Assembly (NCBI GenBank): GCA_000711775.1
Contig: ARYC01001080.1
Span: 36,040-100,039, forward strand
Length of the DNA stretch: 64,000 nt
DNA from: Oxytricha trifallax
Taxonomy: Eukaryota; Ciliophora; Spirotrichea; Sporadotrichida; Oxytrichidae
Direction of reading: 5' to 3'
Part shown: positions 24,150 through 36,961 of the stretch, piece after piece
Layout of the letters: every line of letters starts with the position of its first letter
How positions within the stretch are numbered: position 1 is the stretch's first letter
Notes under the pieces: model-generated
Databases searched by the model: none
What the model saw: the letters and a program-made list of their open reading frames with translations, nothing else
What the model was told of the DNA's origin: nothing
Position numbers and translations under genes: made by a program

Positions 24150-25453
24150 ATTATATCATAGTTAATCTAATACACGCATTAATAATTATAAATCCAATGA
24201 ATTAGATTTTAATTTTATAACAAATGGAAAAGGGATCTTTAGAAATATCAAATAAGAGCTCATAAAATAATCATAAACACCCAAAGTCAAAGCTATAATT
24301 ACTTATGAAGTTAATCTTGATGGGATTAATTCTAAATGTGCTCCTACATTTCAATTGAGTTAAAGGTAATTATTGAATATATTAATGAATTTTTTCCAAC
24401 CATCTTTAATTTTTTAATTATATTGTTTTATTTTTTGAAAATCCTATATTTCACACTTATTCAATAATCTATTCACTATATTCACAATGGATTTTAATCT
24501 TACATAATTTCAGGTGTTTAAATTGCATAATGCACTGCAGCATACTATTTTCAAGCAATAGAATTAACAGACGTAGGTGACATCTCAGTAAACCTGTGGG
24601 AGCGTCATTAGGACACAGGTGGCTATGAAATTATAACAATTAAGGATGTGCTTTAACTGTATCTTAACTAGGTTAGCTCAAGCCCTTAAAACTTCAAAGT
24701 TTCAAATGTGTATTCTTAATCTGATACCACACTTAATTGGAAAAATGATGTATCTCAAAATACTTGGAACAGACTTGCAGTTATAATTATTAAAGCATAA
24801 AACATATAATTAGTATTTTAACTTATTAATATACTGTTAAGTACTCGACTGGATCTTGGACTGTGTACAGAAATTAATATACCTGCTATACAAATACCGG
24901 AGCATTCGTTAGACCAATTGCCCCTAATCATAATGTCTACATGTGTGGTACTGGGGCTAACTTAAATCTTAGAGATATATCAATTTGGAAACGTGAACTC
25001 GCACTTTCATTTATTTTATGTTATTTTTTTTCAGAGATAAAGCAATTACTTTACCAATACTAAAGCACAGAACTGTATTATTCAGAATTAGCAGCATACT
25101 ATCTACTATCAGACAGTGAAGATATGTATCGTGCTTATGACTATGGCCCTAGTAAATCAAATGGATATTTTTAGAAATTCTAAACCCTAATGTCATAGGC
25201 AGAAAGCTAACAAATGACTGTATATAGTTCCCTCTATTACGATTCATATCCATATAAACCTGCTTATCAAACTAGTTCAGCAAATTAATATACTGATATT
25301 TTAACAATCACAAGCACTATTGAGTTACCAGCTCCTAAGACTTACAGAACGGCAGACCATAGTTATACTGTGGAGTTTTGGTATCGGTGGTCAAATAATC
25401 CAAACAACCAAGTATTTGCTTGGGTAACATATTAAAATACTACTAAAATGTGA
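24150..25453 (+). CDS. LamG/ConA-like lectin-domain protein
   Basis: Open frames from about 24150 carry a possible signal-anchor (MKLILMGLILNVLLHF). A lectin-like jelly-roll domain follows from about 24515 (ISVNLWERHQDTGG, QNTWNRLAVIII, then NLRDISIWKREL), the 'NGxL...LRDIxIWxREL' layout of laminin-G/concanavalin-like repeats. A 29-nt GT-AG intron lies after QNIQL (about 24811), and a 24-nt pointer-flanked insert at 25005-25028. The second half (SELAAYYLLSDSEDMYR, then HSYTVEFWYRWS) starts another such domain, and the frame ends at TGA 25451-25453. The 5' end is not resolved. The protein is probably secreted or at the cell surface, like the neighbouring lectin blocks. Confidence 0.6.
25005..25028 (+). 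other. Probable 24-nt IES, pointer TTTCA
   Basis: TTTCA at 25005-25009 and 25029-25033 flanks AT-rich sequence in the lectin gene. Deletion joins RELALS to EIKQLL in frame. Read-through is also open because the length is a multiple of three, so this is probable only. Confidence 0.5.
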
Positions 25454-25473
25454 AATATTTTTAAATTTAAAGC

Positions 25474-27310
25474 TCACTAATCTATCTGTAGAAATTTTAC
25501 TAAATCTCACTTTTACCAAGTGGTTTAGCGATACCATAAATATTCTTAATTTTAAGCCAATGCCCTAGTTTTTAAATATCTCCAAATTATAACTTAGTTA
25601 ACATGCCTTCATAACTAATTTTATAAACATCTGTGATTGGAGTTAGTAAAATTGTGGTTGTCGGTGAGGCTAAAGAGGTAGTTGAAGCTGATTAAGTTAG
25701 GTAAATTTTCCAATTACCATCAATATCATGAGTAGCAGAGAGGCCATACCATTGTTTCATTGTAGAAAATGTGTTTAAGTTTGATGTCGTCTGAGAGTAT
25801 GATCAATAAAAATTTCTAAATAATGTAAACTTAATTTAAATCCTGTAGCTTTAGTGGTCTTTACTTGCAGGGACTTAGAAGTTGATAACTCAAATCGAAT
25901 TACTGTTTGTAAGTCTAAGAAAGCTAAAACTGAACTTTACAAACTAACAAATTATATCCAAAATGCCAGAGTAAATTCATTTCTGAATTTGATGTTTGAA
26001 AATGTAGAGGAAGACTGAATGAAATTTCCCTTAATATTTAAAACTCCCTTGTCTATAAATTAACGTTTTTTAACAAAATCGAAATATGCTTACGTAAACA
26101 TCCAAGACCTTGAGATGAAGTAGCTTAATTCATTCCAGCAGGGCAATTCCCATATTAAAATTAAGATATAGAAGCAGTAGAAATAGTTATATTTGTGGCT
26201 GTCCACCCATTATTCCCATCTATTATATTAAATAAAATATATAATTGGAAAACATCTGTCACCATATCTCTAAATTGATCTTTGATTTCGTAATATCTGT
26301 AAATAATAAATTTATATTTGAAATATGAATGATAAAGTATTTGATAGTCGAGTAGTACAGTATGATCAAATTTATGCGATTTCCTATAAAAATGTTGTAA
26401 TTTATTCTAAATTTTTACCAATTAATTTGATTTTGGAATTTGTTTTTTATTTTAGTAAAAGGTACTGCAGGATAATACATAGTCAGATACTTTATGTTAA
26501 AATCTTGAACTTATCCTGAATTTATAATTTAATCTTTTTATATACAATTAAGTAAAAATAAAACATTTTTAACATGAATTAGAACCAATCCTTATCTTTC
26601 CAGGCAACTTATACTCACTCATAGGAATATCAGTTAGTGTACTCTCAAGAGTGGTTCCCACATAAAACTCAATTTTTTTCTCATGAGGCTAAAAATTTAT
26701 TGTATAATGATATTCAGCCTTGTTATGAACATATGCAAACCCATTACTTCCTGAATTATTGCCAAACTCTAATTATTATTTAAATTAGTTAGTTAGTTTT
26801 TAGCATTGAAATTAATTCTGGAGAAACTAAATCAATCTAGTATCATAATTCAAACATATTAAATATCAGGAACTATGTCTCAAACCGGTTTGTCAGCATG
26901 GATGTTGGTGTGCACAGTTATTTAAGTAAATGTTTATAAAAGAGTTATTTTAAATGCAATAAGATCGAATTAAAATAGGAAACTGTTCTCGTCGATATAT
27001 GAAACTTGAAAGAGGCTCTCTATCAATATAATTTGTGTTGAAATTAATCCTGTTGTGCTATCAAAGTCACTATCCAAATGGAAACTTATGGTAAATGAGA
27101 AGTCATTCATAAACATTTATAAGAAAGTAAAAGTTTATATATGGTTTAAGAAGCAAAATAAACATTAATTTTCGATTGTCGTTGTACATGCTTGTCATTA
27201 TTGTACTCAAGTCTTTTTCAAAATATCCATACTTTTGTAGACTAATCTGTTATCCAGCCCAAACTAAAATAATAAAGGATTTAGAATCAAATAAAACAAT
27301 AGAGATCGGT
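25474..27310 (-). CDS. LamG/ConA-like lectin repeats, block 3 (partial)
   Basis: Minus-strand coding pieces separated by short AT-rich introns or IESs. The 5'-most piece (SKSFIILVWAGQQISLQKYG, about 27300) resembles the middle of a repeat in the larger block near 32010 (FKSFILAAWDYANLQK), so this block starts inside a domain rather than at an N-terminus. The last large piece (MKQWYGLSATHDIDGNWKIY, about 25750) leads to the C-terminus near 25474. Either it is the 3' part of the block at 29-34 kb, with the PAP2 gene lying in between, or it is a separate scrambled or truncated locus. Stop position and exon borders are approximate. Confidence 0.5.
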
Positions 27311-27777
27311 ATAATTATTATATGATTAGGTTAATTTAAGTATATATGATGAAATTGATAAATTGGTTTATTATCTATCTATTTAAATATAGTTAATAAT
27401 GAATATCAATTTATTCAGAAAATTAATAAATAAATAGTTATTATTTATTTTTCCATTTATGGTAGCTAATTCATTATAATTGAAAAAGGAGATTTAGGAA
27501 AAATTTTGCTTCCATTTTTTTAAAAACTACATTATTATTATCATTATTTACTTTAAAAGTAAATTAGTGCTTTTTTTTATCACCTTTGCAGATATAAATT
27601 CTAATAGATTAATTATTAATTTCGAAAATTTGTTTAAATTATTGATAATTTACAAATGATAAATTTTTCTAATTAAATATAAATATGAGAAATAATTTCA
27701 ATTAATTTATTCAATTTTAATTTCCTTTTTGTAACTAATTCAATAATATTAAGTTAATTTTGAAATTTGAAACCAAA
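27311..27777. other. AT-rich spacer upstream of PAP2 gene
   Basis: 467 nt of very AT-rich sequence between the lectin block on the minus strand and the PAP2 gene on the plus strand. No frame or repeat recognised; presumably holds the PAP2 promoter. Confidence 0.5.
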
Positions 27778-29055
27778 ATGAATAGCAACTTATAAAATCT
27801 AAGTACTTAAAAGCAATCAGTTGAGACATAAAACAGTGAAGATCTTGATGCTTTAAAATAAAATAAAAAATCTCAAAGACTCTTGAAATTATCTGTTTTT
27901 CTGATGACCTTCATAACAATAGACTACCTATTCCTGAAAGATATCCTTTTCAATACATCAATAAAGCATTAAGTTTTAATGCGTAATGAATACTTCAATA
28001 AAAACTTGGAGCTATTTCTACATATAGTCACTGAAGTAGGCGATTCTTATGGAGTAGCCTTTTTTATTGCACTTGGAGTAACTGTGTTTAGTAGAGAAAA
28101 GGCATTTGTATTTTTACTGGGTTAAGCAGCAAGTTCAGGCTTAGTGTGCCAACTGAAGAGTGTATATAATGAGGCACGCCCTTTCTTTGTTGTTGATAAT
28201 CTACATCCTAAAAAGTGTAGTCTCGAACACGGAGACCCATCTGCGCATACTATGGTTTTTGTTACAATGCATTCTACTTTAGTTTTCTTGTTATCTAAGC
28301 AATATGAAATTCATGGCTCTAAAAAGAAACTTATGTGGATCGTTTACAAGATATTTTGTGGAGTGCTTGGATTCTCAAGAATATACGCAGGAGTACATAG
28401 CTACAACTAAGTTTTATCAGGGATGATTTGGGGCTACTCTTTGCATTATTTGATATGTCATATATACTATGATGACATCATTGCCTTCATTTAAAACACG
28501 AGAAAAAGAACATTGTTTGAGAATTTTTGGAATCCATACATTAAGCTATTCTTGATATTTGAAGTTATAGCAGTCATTCTTTACTTCTACGGTATTACTT
28601 ACAGGCCTACTCCATAGAGTTGGTTAGACAACATGTGGAAGAACTGTCCAACTGCAAAAAAGAATATTGATCCAGAACTCAATAATTTAGAAAGTTATCA
28701 CAATGGTTTCTCTTTAATTGGAGCGTTAATGGGTCTAGCTGTAGAATAAAACTTTTTAAAGTCAGTAAGAGATTTGAACGAAAAACACTTTAATACCTCC
28801 TTCTTTAAAATGTCAATAAGAGTTGTCATATCAGTTATTGGCATGGTCATATGCATATTTACTGATTTAATGACACCAAAAGATTCAAGCTTTTTTAAGA
28901 TTGTAATTTTCAAAAAGATGATTCCAACATTTATGGCAACAGGTTATCTTTTCTCATACAATAAAGTGATTCATTATAAATTAGGACTGCTTAATACAAA
29001 CAAAGAAGTCGAAGTCATTGAAAATATGCAATAAGAGACGAAGAAACACCAATGA
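27778..29055 (+). CDS. PAP2-superfamily lipid/sugar phosphatase, 425 aa
   Basis: One intron-less frame runs from ATG 27778 (MNSNLQNLSTQKQ) to TGA 29053-29055. Several membrane spans are evident (LLKLSVFLMTFITID, YGVAFFIALGVTVF, LFLIFEVIAVILYFY and others). The three PAP2 motifs are in order: KSVYNEARP (K-x6-RP), DPSAHTM (PS-x-H) and SRIYAGVHSYNQ (SR-x5-H-x3-D, with the final Asp replaced by Gln). This resembles sphingosine-1-phosphate phosphatase or glucose-6-phosphatase type enzymes of the ER, in which the two histidines are catalytic. The Asp-to-Gln change may lower or alter activity. The gene lies on the opposite strand between two lectin blocks. Confidence 0.88.
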
Positions 29056-32000
29056 AAAAGGGATAATTTATTCACAACCTATTAATCTAAGTTTATTTTC
29101 TCTCTTAAATAATTATACTTTGGCAATATTACAGCTACAATTAATTTGCAATACTTACGTTAACAATTACTACTGTAAAATTACATTCCTATTCCACAAT
29201 TGTTTCTGTATTCTCCGTTGTAAGTGACTTAGAAATTTGCAGAAGTTTGAGACATCTCTTTTTCTTAAACGTAATCATAAAATCTTTTGTCGTCTAATTT
29301 GATATATGCTGCCAAATTAGGCTTCTTCCAAGGATGGGATCTATAAGTTTATAAAAAATGATTAAAATTTACAATCTTTAGTAAGCTAGATACTAATCTT
29401 AAGTTAGAGCAGTGTTCCATATTCTAATTTCTTTAAAGAAAAATCTAACATTGTTTATAGTACTTGAACCCTTTCCGATTAAAATAGGACAAGATGCAAG
29501 TTTTTCCATGGCGTTGTTATCTGATATAGAGCAAGTGTTTTCTCTGTACATAGTAATTTTATTACTTAACTAAGAATTTGCTGTACTGTAAATGTACCAG
29601 GTGTTTGGCCTTTAACTGCAACTGCTACCACTATTTAAAGTTGTTGTTAGAGCAGAGTCTTAATATTATTATACCATATAAAGTATGGAACTTGTTGAAG
29701 CCCCTTTCTTTAAATAAAAGCGTTTAAGTTTTGTACCCAGAGCAGTACAAGTTGGATCGACTGATAGCACCTCAATTAAAATAAGATATTATTTAATAAG
29801 AATTTCTTAATTAGGACTTATGATCATATTGTAATATTCCCATCTAAAGAAAAATTCTAAAGTCCAATCTTTCGTGAAAGTATAAGTTGAAAAATCTAAA
29901 ACTGGGTTATTCGAAGTTTATTATTAAAATTCTAATGTCATGATCGCTGGATCTTTTAAAATGCATTATTCTCTTAGAGTATCATAATATTGCAAAAGAA
30001 AATTAATAATAAAATTTATTTGTTATTAAAATGCTCATCTAATTTATTAATAATAGCCAGTATAGCATTTTGTTTAAGTGCCAACATTAAGATCAAATAG
30101 ATGTATATCTGCCCAGACAGGTAATACTTGCTAATTGACTTTGCTATATATTTCATTTCTAGATCTAACATTATATAACTCATCCCATATTAGTGTGCTG
30201 TAGCCTTCATCAAATTCCCAAAATCCCAATATAATTAAATGAAAATATACTTGATAGTATTAAAAAATCAGTTTATACCAACAAATTATAATTATATGGT
30301 AAGTGAATTTGTGAAAAAATTGGCACCCTCCAGTAATTAAGCGAAACTGGTATATTAAAACACAGGTTTCCAAATTTTTAAACTTTTAATTCCAAAATAA
30401 CCGCATGATTAATCTGGACAAATAGTTGTTATGTTTGTTAACCAGAGACCACTCAGACTGTAGCTGTTTAAATTAACACCTGATGTAGGAGTAATATCTT
30501 AATAAATAAAGATAAAAATATTTATTTTTAAAGGATTCATAACTGTATTGTCAACTAAACACTTAAAATACGAAGTAGCTGGGGTCACTGTATCAATCTA
30601 AAGATTGTAGTGATGCCATTTATTTACATTAGTAAAATATAAAAAATGCTTAATTAAACTTTTTTTTTATTGCTCACTGTTAGTAATATCTGTTCTAGGG
30701 AATAGTGAAATCTACGTTGCTCCAATATTTAACTAAAACTAGTTTGTTATTGATTCTGAGAAAGTTATAAGTTAAGTATATGGAAATTATATTATACTCC
30801 CAGCATTTACCATAAATATTCACTTTCAATTTTCTACTATTAAATTCTTTATTTAAAGAATTGTAACTATCATGCATAAGCATCCAAAACTCAATGCTAT
30901 AACTTTTAGTAGCTGCAATAGCGTAATAACTGATTTCTAGATTAACATTAGTGAAACCTCTGTCCTTAGACATCAAAGGAAATAGTGAAGTTTTGCATTC
31001 AGAAAGACCCATATCATATTGCTAAGTTTGCTAACATTTGATTAGACTTATCATTAAATTTATATTATTATAATTGTAAATAAAATATAATTTAACTTCC
31101 AGTTATTGGATCAGTATTGAGATTTGAAAGAGTGTATTCCAGTGTTCCATATTAATGGTAAGGTGACCACATGTATCCTCCAAACTCAAGTTATTATTTA
31201 GATTATCAAACTATTAAATGACTAAATCTACATAATTATAAGGGTGCTGATAAAAAAGGAAGTAATAAACTAAAAGTGGCTTCCATTTAGCTGGGTCAAC
31301 TTTCTTATACATAAAGTGCTAAATCATATCTTCTCCCATTTATCTCTGCCACAATTGTAAATTATCTATAAAAGTGTACTAGAGAGATGTGATGGTTGAT
31401 GTAGTAGCTGAAATTGGCAACAAGTTTGTGGGGCTGTCTCTGAAGAGACCTTTCCAATAAAAACCCTAGAATGAGGAAGTATAAACTAGAGTGAAATGAT
31501 TCCATTAGTTGTAATTATACAGCAAATTATATATCTTGGAAAATTTACAAAATTTGTAAAATATTATAATCAGCCTGTGTCGTGTAAGAGATTGATCCTC
31601 TTTTAATCGTTATTATTCCGCTGTTTTAACTCATTTCAATCTTATAATAAAATAACATTTTGTAATTTCAACAATGGGAGTGCATTTAAAGAAAACTGAA
31701 CCTGAGACATAATTGTAATCTATAAATAAGTAATAAGTAGCTACAACACTTACTATTTCCATAATTAAACCTTAATAAATTTATAATTTTATTTAATAGA
31801 TTTTTATGTAGTAAAATGGATCATATAGTTTATCTCTTGTGTATACCCAAAAAGCCAAAGTCCATTCATTCATTACACTATTAATTGTTATTGGCATAGT
31901 TTTACCACTCCAATGTGGAAGGGAAGTTTCATAATTTTATTTATTTTTGTTGTGCCAATTATACAAAAAATTATCCTAAATTTTTTATAAATTTGCATAA

Positions 32001-34135
32001 TCCCATGCAGCTAAAATAAAAGACTTTAAAATTCAAATTGATGCTTACAATCATCTATTACGTGCAATGTATTCGTTGTGTCAAACATAATTGCTGTTGG
32101 AGAGTACAGATAATAAACTAAAAATACTTTAATGCAATTTAATTAAACAAAATATTGAATTTAGATAAGTTTAAATTCTCAAATTAGTCCAGAAATTTAC
32201 ATAAGAAGTGTCATAAATTCTTATGGTTGAAGGGGATTTGAAGTCAAGAGCTAAGTGCAAAAAACACGATGGTACATACTGCAAATAATATACAATATAA
32301 CAAACTAACAATGAAAAATTACCTTAAATAATTAAACTAACAAAATTTTTAAGTATACAAATACCATCTTGTGTAAATTTACTTATAATTAGTCAACGTG
32401 CTACCAAAATATGAGTTCATAAATCTTAAATCTCGTAAAACCAGATTCTGTGTTAATTATGTAGCACTTAATCAATTATATTAAATTATTATAGTTCTTA
32501 TTTAAATTTATATTTAAACTGTAAGTTGACCCATCATAAGAGTATAATTTTAATAAGTATCTTCATAATATATGATTAGATTTTAATTTATTATAGCCAA
32601 GGCATCCAATTTAGAATAAGCCATCTAATTAAAAATATGTGTAGTCAAATGTTACAGGTCCGTAAACTTTCGTATTTTTTCCTGCATAAAACATATTAGT
32701 GCCTCCACTCGACCCTTTTGTAAAGAAATAGAAACACCAATCATTCATTTAAATATATTCAGGTTATAATTATAAATTTATAAATTCCAAATATATTATA
32801 TGATTGTTGCATCTGTTTGTATCTCTCTATTCATCATTAAGTGTAAATTACAAAGGCGTGGTACCATCCACATCTCTTCCCTAGATAGTTGTTTGCATTT
32901 CCATTGCAAATTGATTTGAACTGCTCCAATTCACTTCATATTCATATGTCACTCCGCTCATTCTTATAAAGTCTTACCCGGTATTGAACAAAAGAATTGT
33001 TGCGTTTGTCTGGTTATAACTAAATTATGTTTAATCATTATTTTCAAATTAAAAATATTTTATAGTCTTCACAAATTGAATCTTAGCCCAGAATGTAATA
33101 GTCAAAGCTCGATTAGCTTGCAAGTAATTATTAGCATCTCGTATAAAATAAGTGTCATAATTGATTTTCATGCACTAATTTGAGGCAGTATTCTATTGAA
33201 AGTTTATCATTTCCGCACAATCAAGCATATTATCAACTTCAAGTAAACTTTATGATGTCCCATTGCAAAGTCTTGGAGAGTAGGGATCGAAATCCCAGAG
33301 GAAGTTTTTGCCTCGGGATGGTGAGAAAGGCTGATCATAGTAGTTATTCACTGTCTCATTTATCCAAATTATATAATCCATGTTTATTCTGTTGTACAAG
33401 ATTGCGTTTGTTTACTACTTAATTTAGGTACTATAATTATAATTGGCCTAATGAAATTTCTTACTATGCAAATAACTGAAGCTGATTTAAAGTTGGACTA
33501 TCATATATCACTGCGAAATCCTTCATATAAATATTTCGATCTATTTTTGGAAATTTATTTTTATAAAAATAGGCTCTTACTTGTCCAATGCGCCATATAA
33601 AATAGAACCGGTGTAAAAGAGGAGCAAAGTCCTACTGCCCCACTTAAAACCTGAAAAAGTTAGGTATCTCTGGAAGCACTTAGTACATTGCCAACTGCGT
33701 TTCCATTAACAACCCCTGCATGTATGTAGTACCTACAGTTAAGTATTTGATTTTCTGATTTATTTACCATTAAGCTCCAATTACTTTGCTGCTGTAAAGT
33801 GTTTTGCTAGTGCCACATAGTAAAACAGTCCCACTTGAGCTAGAAGTTGTATCCTACCTGCTACTTGTAAAAATAAACAAGGAAGTGTTCGTTCTGACTA
33901 CATCCTCTGTTGTCTGGTCTTGTTTATGAGAGAACCAAAATACAACTGACCAGTAGGCACGATTGTCTAAATCGTAATGCTGACCCAGATTCACTGTTGA
34001 AGATGAGGAGTCAACCTGAGTGAGAGTCATGTGGTCATCTAAATAATGTTAAAGAAAGCATTAATTCTTACTTCTACAGGATATTCCATCAAAGTAAACC
34101 ACATAAAAATAAATTTATTGATAAAATAGAATTTT
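29056..34135 (-). CDS. Giant LamG/ConA-like lectin-repeat protein, block 2
   Basis: Minus-strand coding tracts of 100-300 nt alternate with AT-rich gaps of 30-80 nt over 5 kb. Recurrent features of the repeats are a Y/F-W-S-x-E/V-F-W strand (DNRAYWSVVFWFSHKQ near 33960; SYSIEFWMLMHDSYN near 30880), a W-x-N linker, and a K-S/E-F/I-x-L-x-x-W motif near the end of each domain (FKSFILAAWDYANLQK near 32010). The first exon (VVYFDGISCRN) joins NDHMTLTQVDSS through a 33-nt GT-AG intron near 34040-34072. The C-terminal tract near 29220 ends with Cys-containing sequence (EYRNNCGIGMQFYSSNC). It is probably a secreted or surface adhesion-type protein. I have not resolved every exon. Confidence 0.55.
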
Positions 34136-34384
34136 TTGTCTAATAAAATTATAATAAGTATTTTTTTAATTTAGAAATAACTTTATTAATCTATAAAAAA
34201 TGTTTAATTTAACGAAATTAGTAATTAAATTAATATCAAGATTCAATTAGATAGCATTCAAAAATCTATTCATAATACTAGTTTTTAAAAATTATTCTTT
34301 TTATTTTTTTATTCTTTTGATTCATTTTTTTCCGTCAAATCCTATTCCATACTTTTTCAAGTAATTAATGTTTATTTTAATATA

Positions 34385-36600
34385 AATTTTCAAATTATTT
34401 AGTTTTTAGTAATAAAACATAACTAATTTACATAAGTTTGATTTCCATTTCTGCAAAATAAAAAATTGCTTGTAGCGCTATATGCTAAAGGCATATTCAA
34501 ACTTGTGTAGTAAGTAGCATATATAAATTGCATTAATATTTTTTAATTGATAAGTAGGACAACCTCCTCCTGTAGCTGAGGTAAGACACGAGAAGCTATT
34601 GAATTAAACAATACTACTCTAATAATTTGCTAGATTTCTGAAGTTATAAGTGTTAGCTGGTGACCCACTCATTCTGTAGTATTCCCTTAAAAATGGGTAG
34701 TAAGTTGGCGTAGAAATAAGTGATCTATAGTTTTTATGCATCATCTAAACTGTTTATAAGTTTAAGGAATTTAATAAATATTGGTAAAATCTAAAAGTAG
34801 TTTATCTGTGATTAGAAAGATCAAAACTACTGTCAAAATCAGTGTAGAGTTTTATTTCTTTTAGGTACCCGTTAAACCCCTCAGTTCCAATTTTAATCTC
34901 AATATATTAAATTGATGATAATAATTTTAATTTAATAGTATATGTTTTTAAATCTAACTACCAGGCTTAGCAGGATCTTAAGTAAAAGTACCATAGAGCG
35001 CTCTGTTAAAATATATCTAATTTTCTAAGTTGTTAAACTTAGAATTAATCCAAAATAAATAAATAACAACTATTTTTAGAAAGTTTATAATAAAAATAGA
35101 AGTAACTCCATCTATTTCTTACAGAAACTTATTTAGTTGCTAGATCTGTTTAATTCTTGTTTAGAAGTATGTTAAACTTTTAAGATTTTAAGAAATAAAT
35201 TAAAATATTTTATTAATACGATTTAAAGTTTATTTGTATTGTATACCTCTAAATAGCAAGAGAAGTCAACGAAATTATATGCATATGGAGTCATAAAGTT
35301 AATTAAAATATAATAAAATTTAAGTATAACAAAAGTTTTTGGAAACAATCATAAAAAGTTTAATAATATGAAAGAGTCGTTAAGTCGAGAGTGTTGTCAA
35401 ATATCAAATCAACTATTGTGTAATATTGGGGCTCTAATCCGCCACAATTTAAAAACTCTGCAAACAAACAATCATTAAAAATGTTATAAAGTAAGACTTC
35501 AAATTTAATCAGAATAATACTTAATAATGTCATAATTTGTGAATATTAACCAGTAGATGAAGTATTTCTGTTTTAAATTGTACTTGAGTATGATGGATAT
35601 GCCCAAAACTCAACTATTAAATCATAAATCAAATTTTCTAAAAATTAATAAAATTAACTATAAAAGGATCTGAGGATTGTATGTTTATCTCTCTATTACT
35701 TTCACTACTCTAAGTGGTGAAAGCTCTCAATGTTTCAGTTTCCTAAGCTATAAAATATTGTTTAAAAACTTTCTAAGAATACTTACTTTCTGCACTGCAT
35801 GATGAACCCTATGTTTAAAAAATACAATAATAATTTTTAAAATGTTTTATAGGTGCATATTCTGAAAGAACCATCTGGATTACTAATCCAATTATAATTA
35901 TTATTGGTTATTTCATGTTGCCCATAGTAATAAGGGCATTTATCAACTAGTCTCTTTAAATTGTAAATATCTTTCTCTATTTTCCAGTAGCCGAAAAGAT
36001 TGACTGCATTAAACCAACTTAAGTCTCTATTTTGGAAATATAGCAAATCATGAATTGGTCGCATTGGTGTCCAGAATCTAATTTCCTTCATGTAAATTGA
36101 AAATGTAGTGGTTGATATTTCAGGGACTGCCAGATACATAAAAATAGTATATAGAAGAAAGCTGAGCTGTTTTGAGATATGTAAATCACGATATAAAATA
36201 TTTTTAAAAAATTCATAGTAGTCAATAACTAAAGCTAGCCTCCATCTTCAGAGTTCTTTCGTTAAGATTAGACTTATTAGTTAACCATAAATTCATAGTA
36301 AGCTTGATAGCTGCCATCATAGAAATCGTTATATGAACCGGCTATATATACCCAACTGCCTGAAGATTGCAGATTTTAAGATGGATTGAAACTAAACTAT
36401 TGTACTAATAATTGAAGTAATATAAAAGAATCATGTTTGGCAATTAATTTTAAGATGTTTATTTGATTTTCCTCCTCCTTAGACTACAAGACTGGACCCT
36501 CCACCACTTCCTTGTCTAAGTAAAGCAAAACCCTGGCATGGACTGGATGTTGAAACAGCTAAGCACTATGTTAACCAAGCAAATATATAAATTAATAAAT
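34385..36600 (-). CDS. LamG/ConA-like lectin-repeat protein, block 1
   Basis: The N-terminal tract (about 36600-36470) has a signal-like hydrophobic run (YLLIYIFAWLTQCLA) followed by SSPCQGFALLRQGSGGG. Later pieces include GSWVYIAGSYNDFYDG (about 36350), the long exon about 36139-35837 with MKEIRFWTPMRPIHD and NLFGYWKIEKDIYN (the strand that closes a LamG-like fold), and a C-terminal Cys-containing part ending near 34385. It shares the repeat pattern of the block that follows it, in the same orientation, with about 250 nt of AT-rich spacer between, so the two are likely tandem paralogues. No ATG was found in the signal-like frame, so the start is uncertain. Confidence 0.55.
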
Positions 36601-36961
36601 AGCTTTTGCCATATAGAATAAAAAAGTAGATTAAAATGTGAAAATTCTCTTTAAATTACCAATCATTACCAATATTTATATAAAGTTATATAGCAAACAT
36701 ATTTGCAAAAGTATTGCTAATTTTTATTAAGATTATTATGTTATGTTTGTTTTAATGAAGTTATGTAAAACTAAGTCTATAAAAAAATGCGATATGTTTA
36801 AGTATAAAAAAATAGAAACTTTTTCATTATCAAATAATATAAGTGATTTTAAAATTATTTATTTCACCTGTTATATAACTAGTATTATATTGGTTTTTAT
36901 TTAAGATTTGCTATGATCCATTTTTCTTTTGGGGGTTTAATAAGAAATTACTATAGTTTGA
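36601..36961. other. AT-rich spacer, nothing recognised
   Basis: 361 nt of AT-rich sequence between a lectin gene start and the end of an N/Q-rich gene. Confidence 0.5.

Noticed and set aside
33180..33422. Plus-strand frame of about 80 aa with Cys residues
   Set aside because: It is the antisense shadow of a minus-strand lectin coding tract with better domain-like content.
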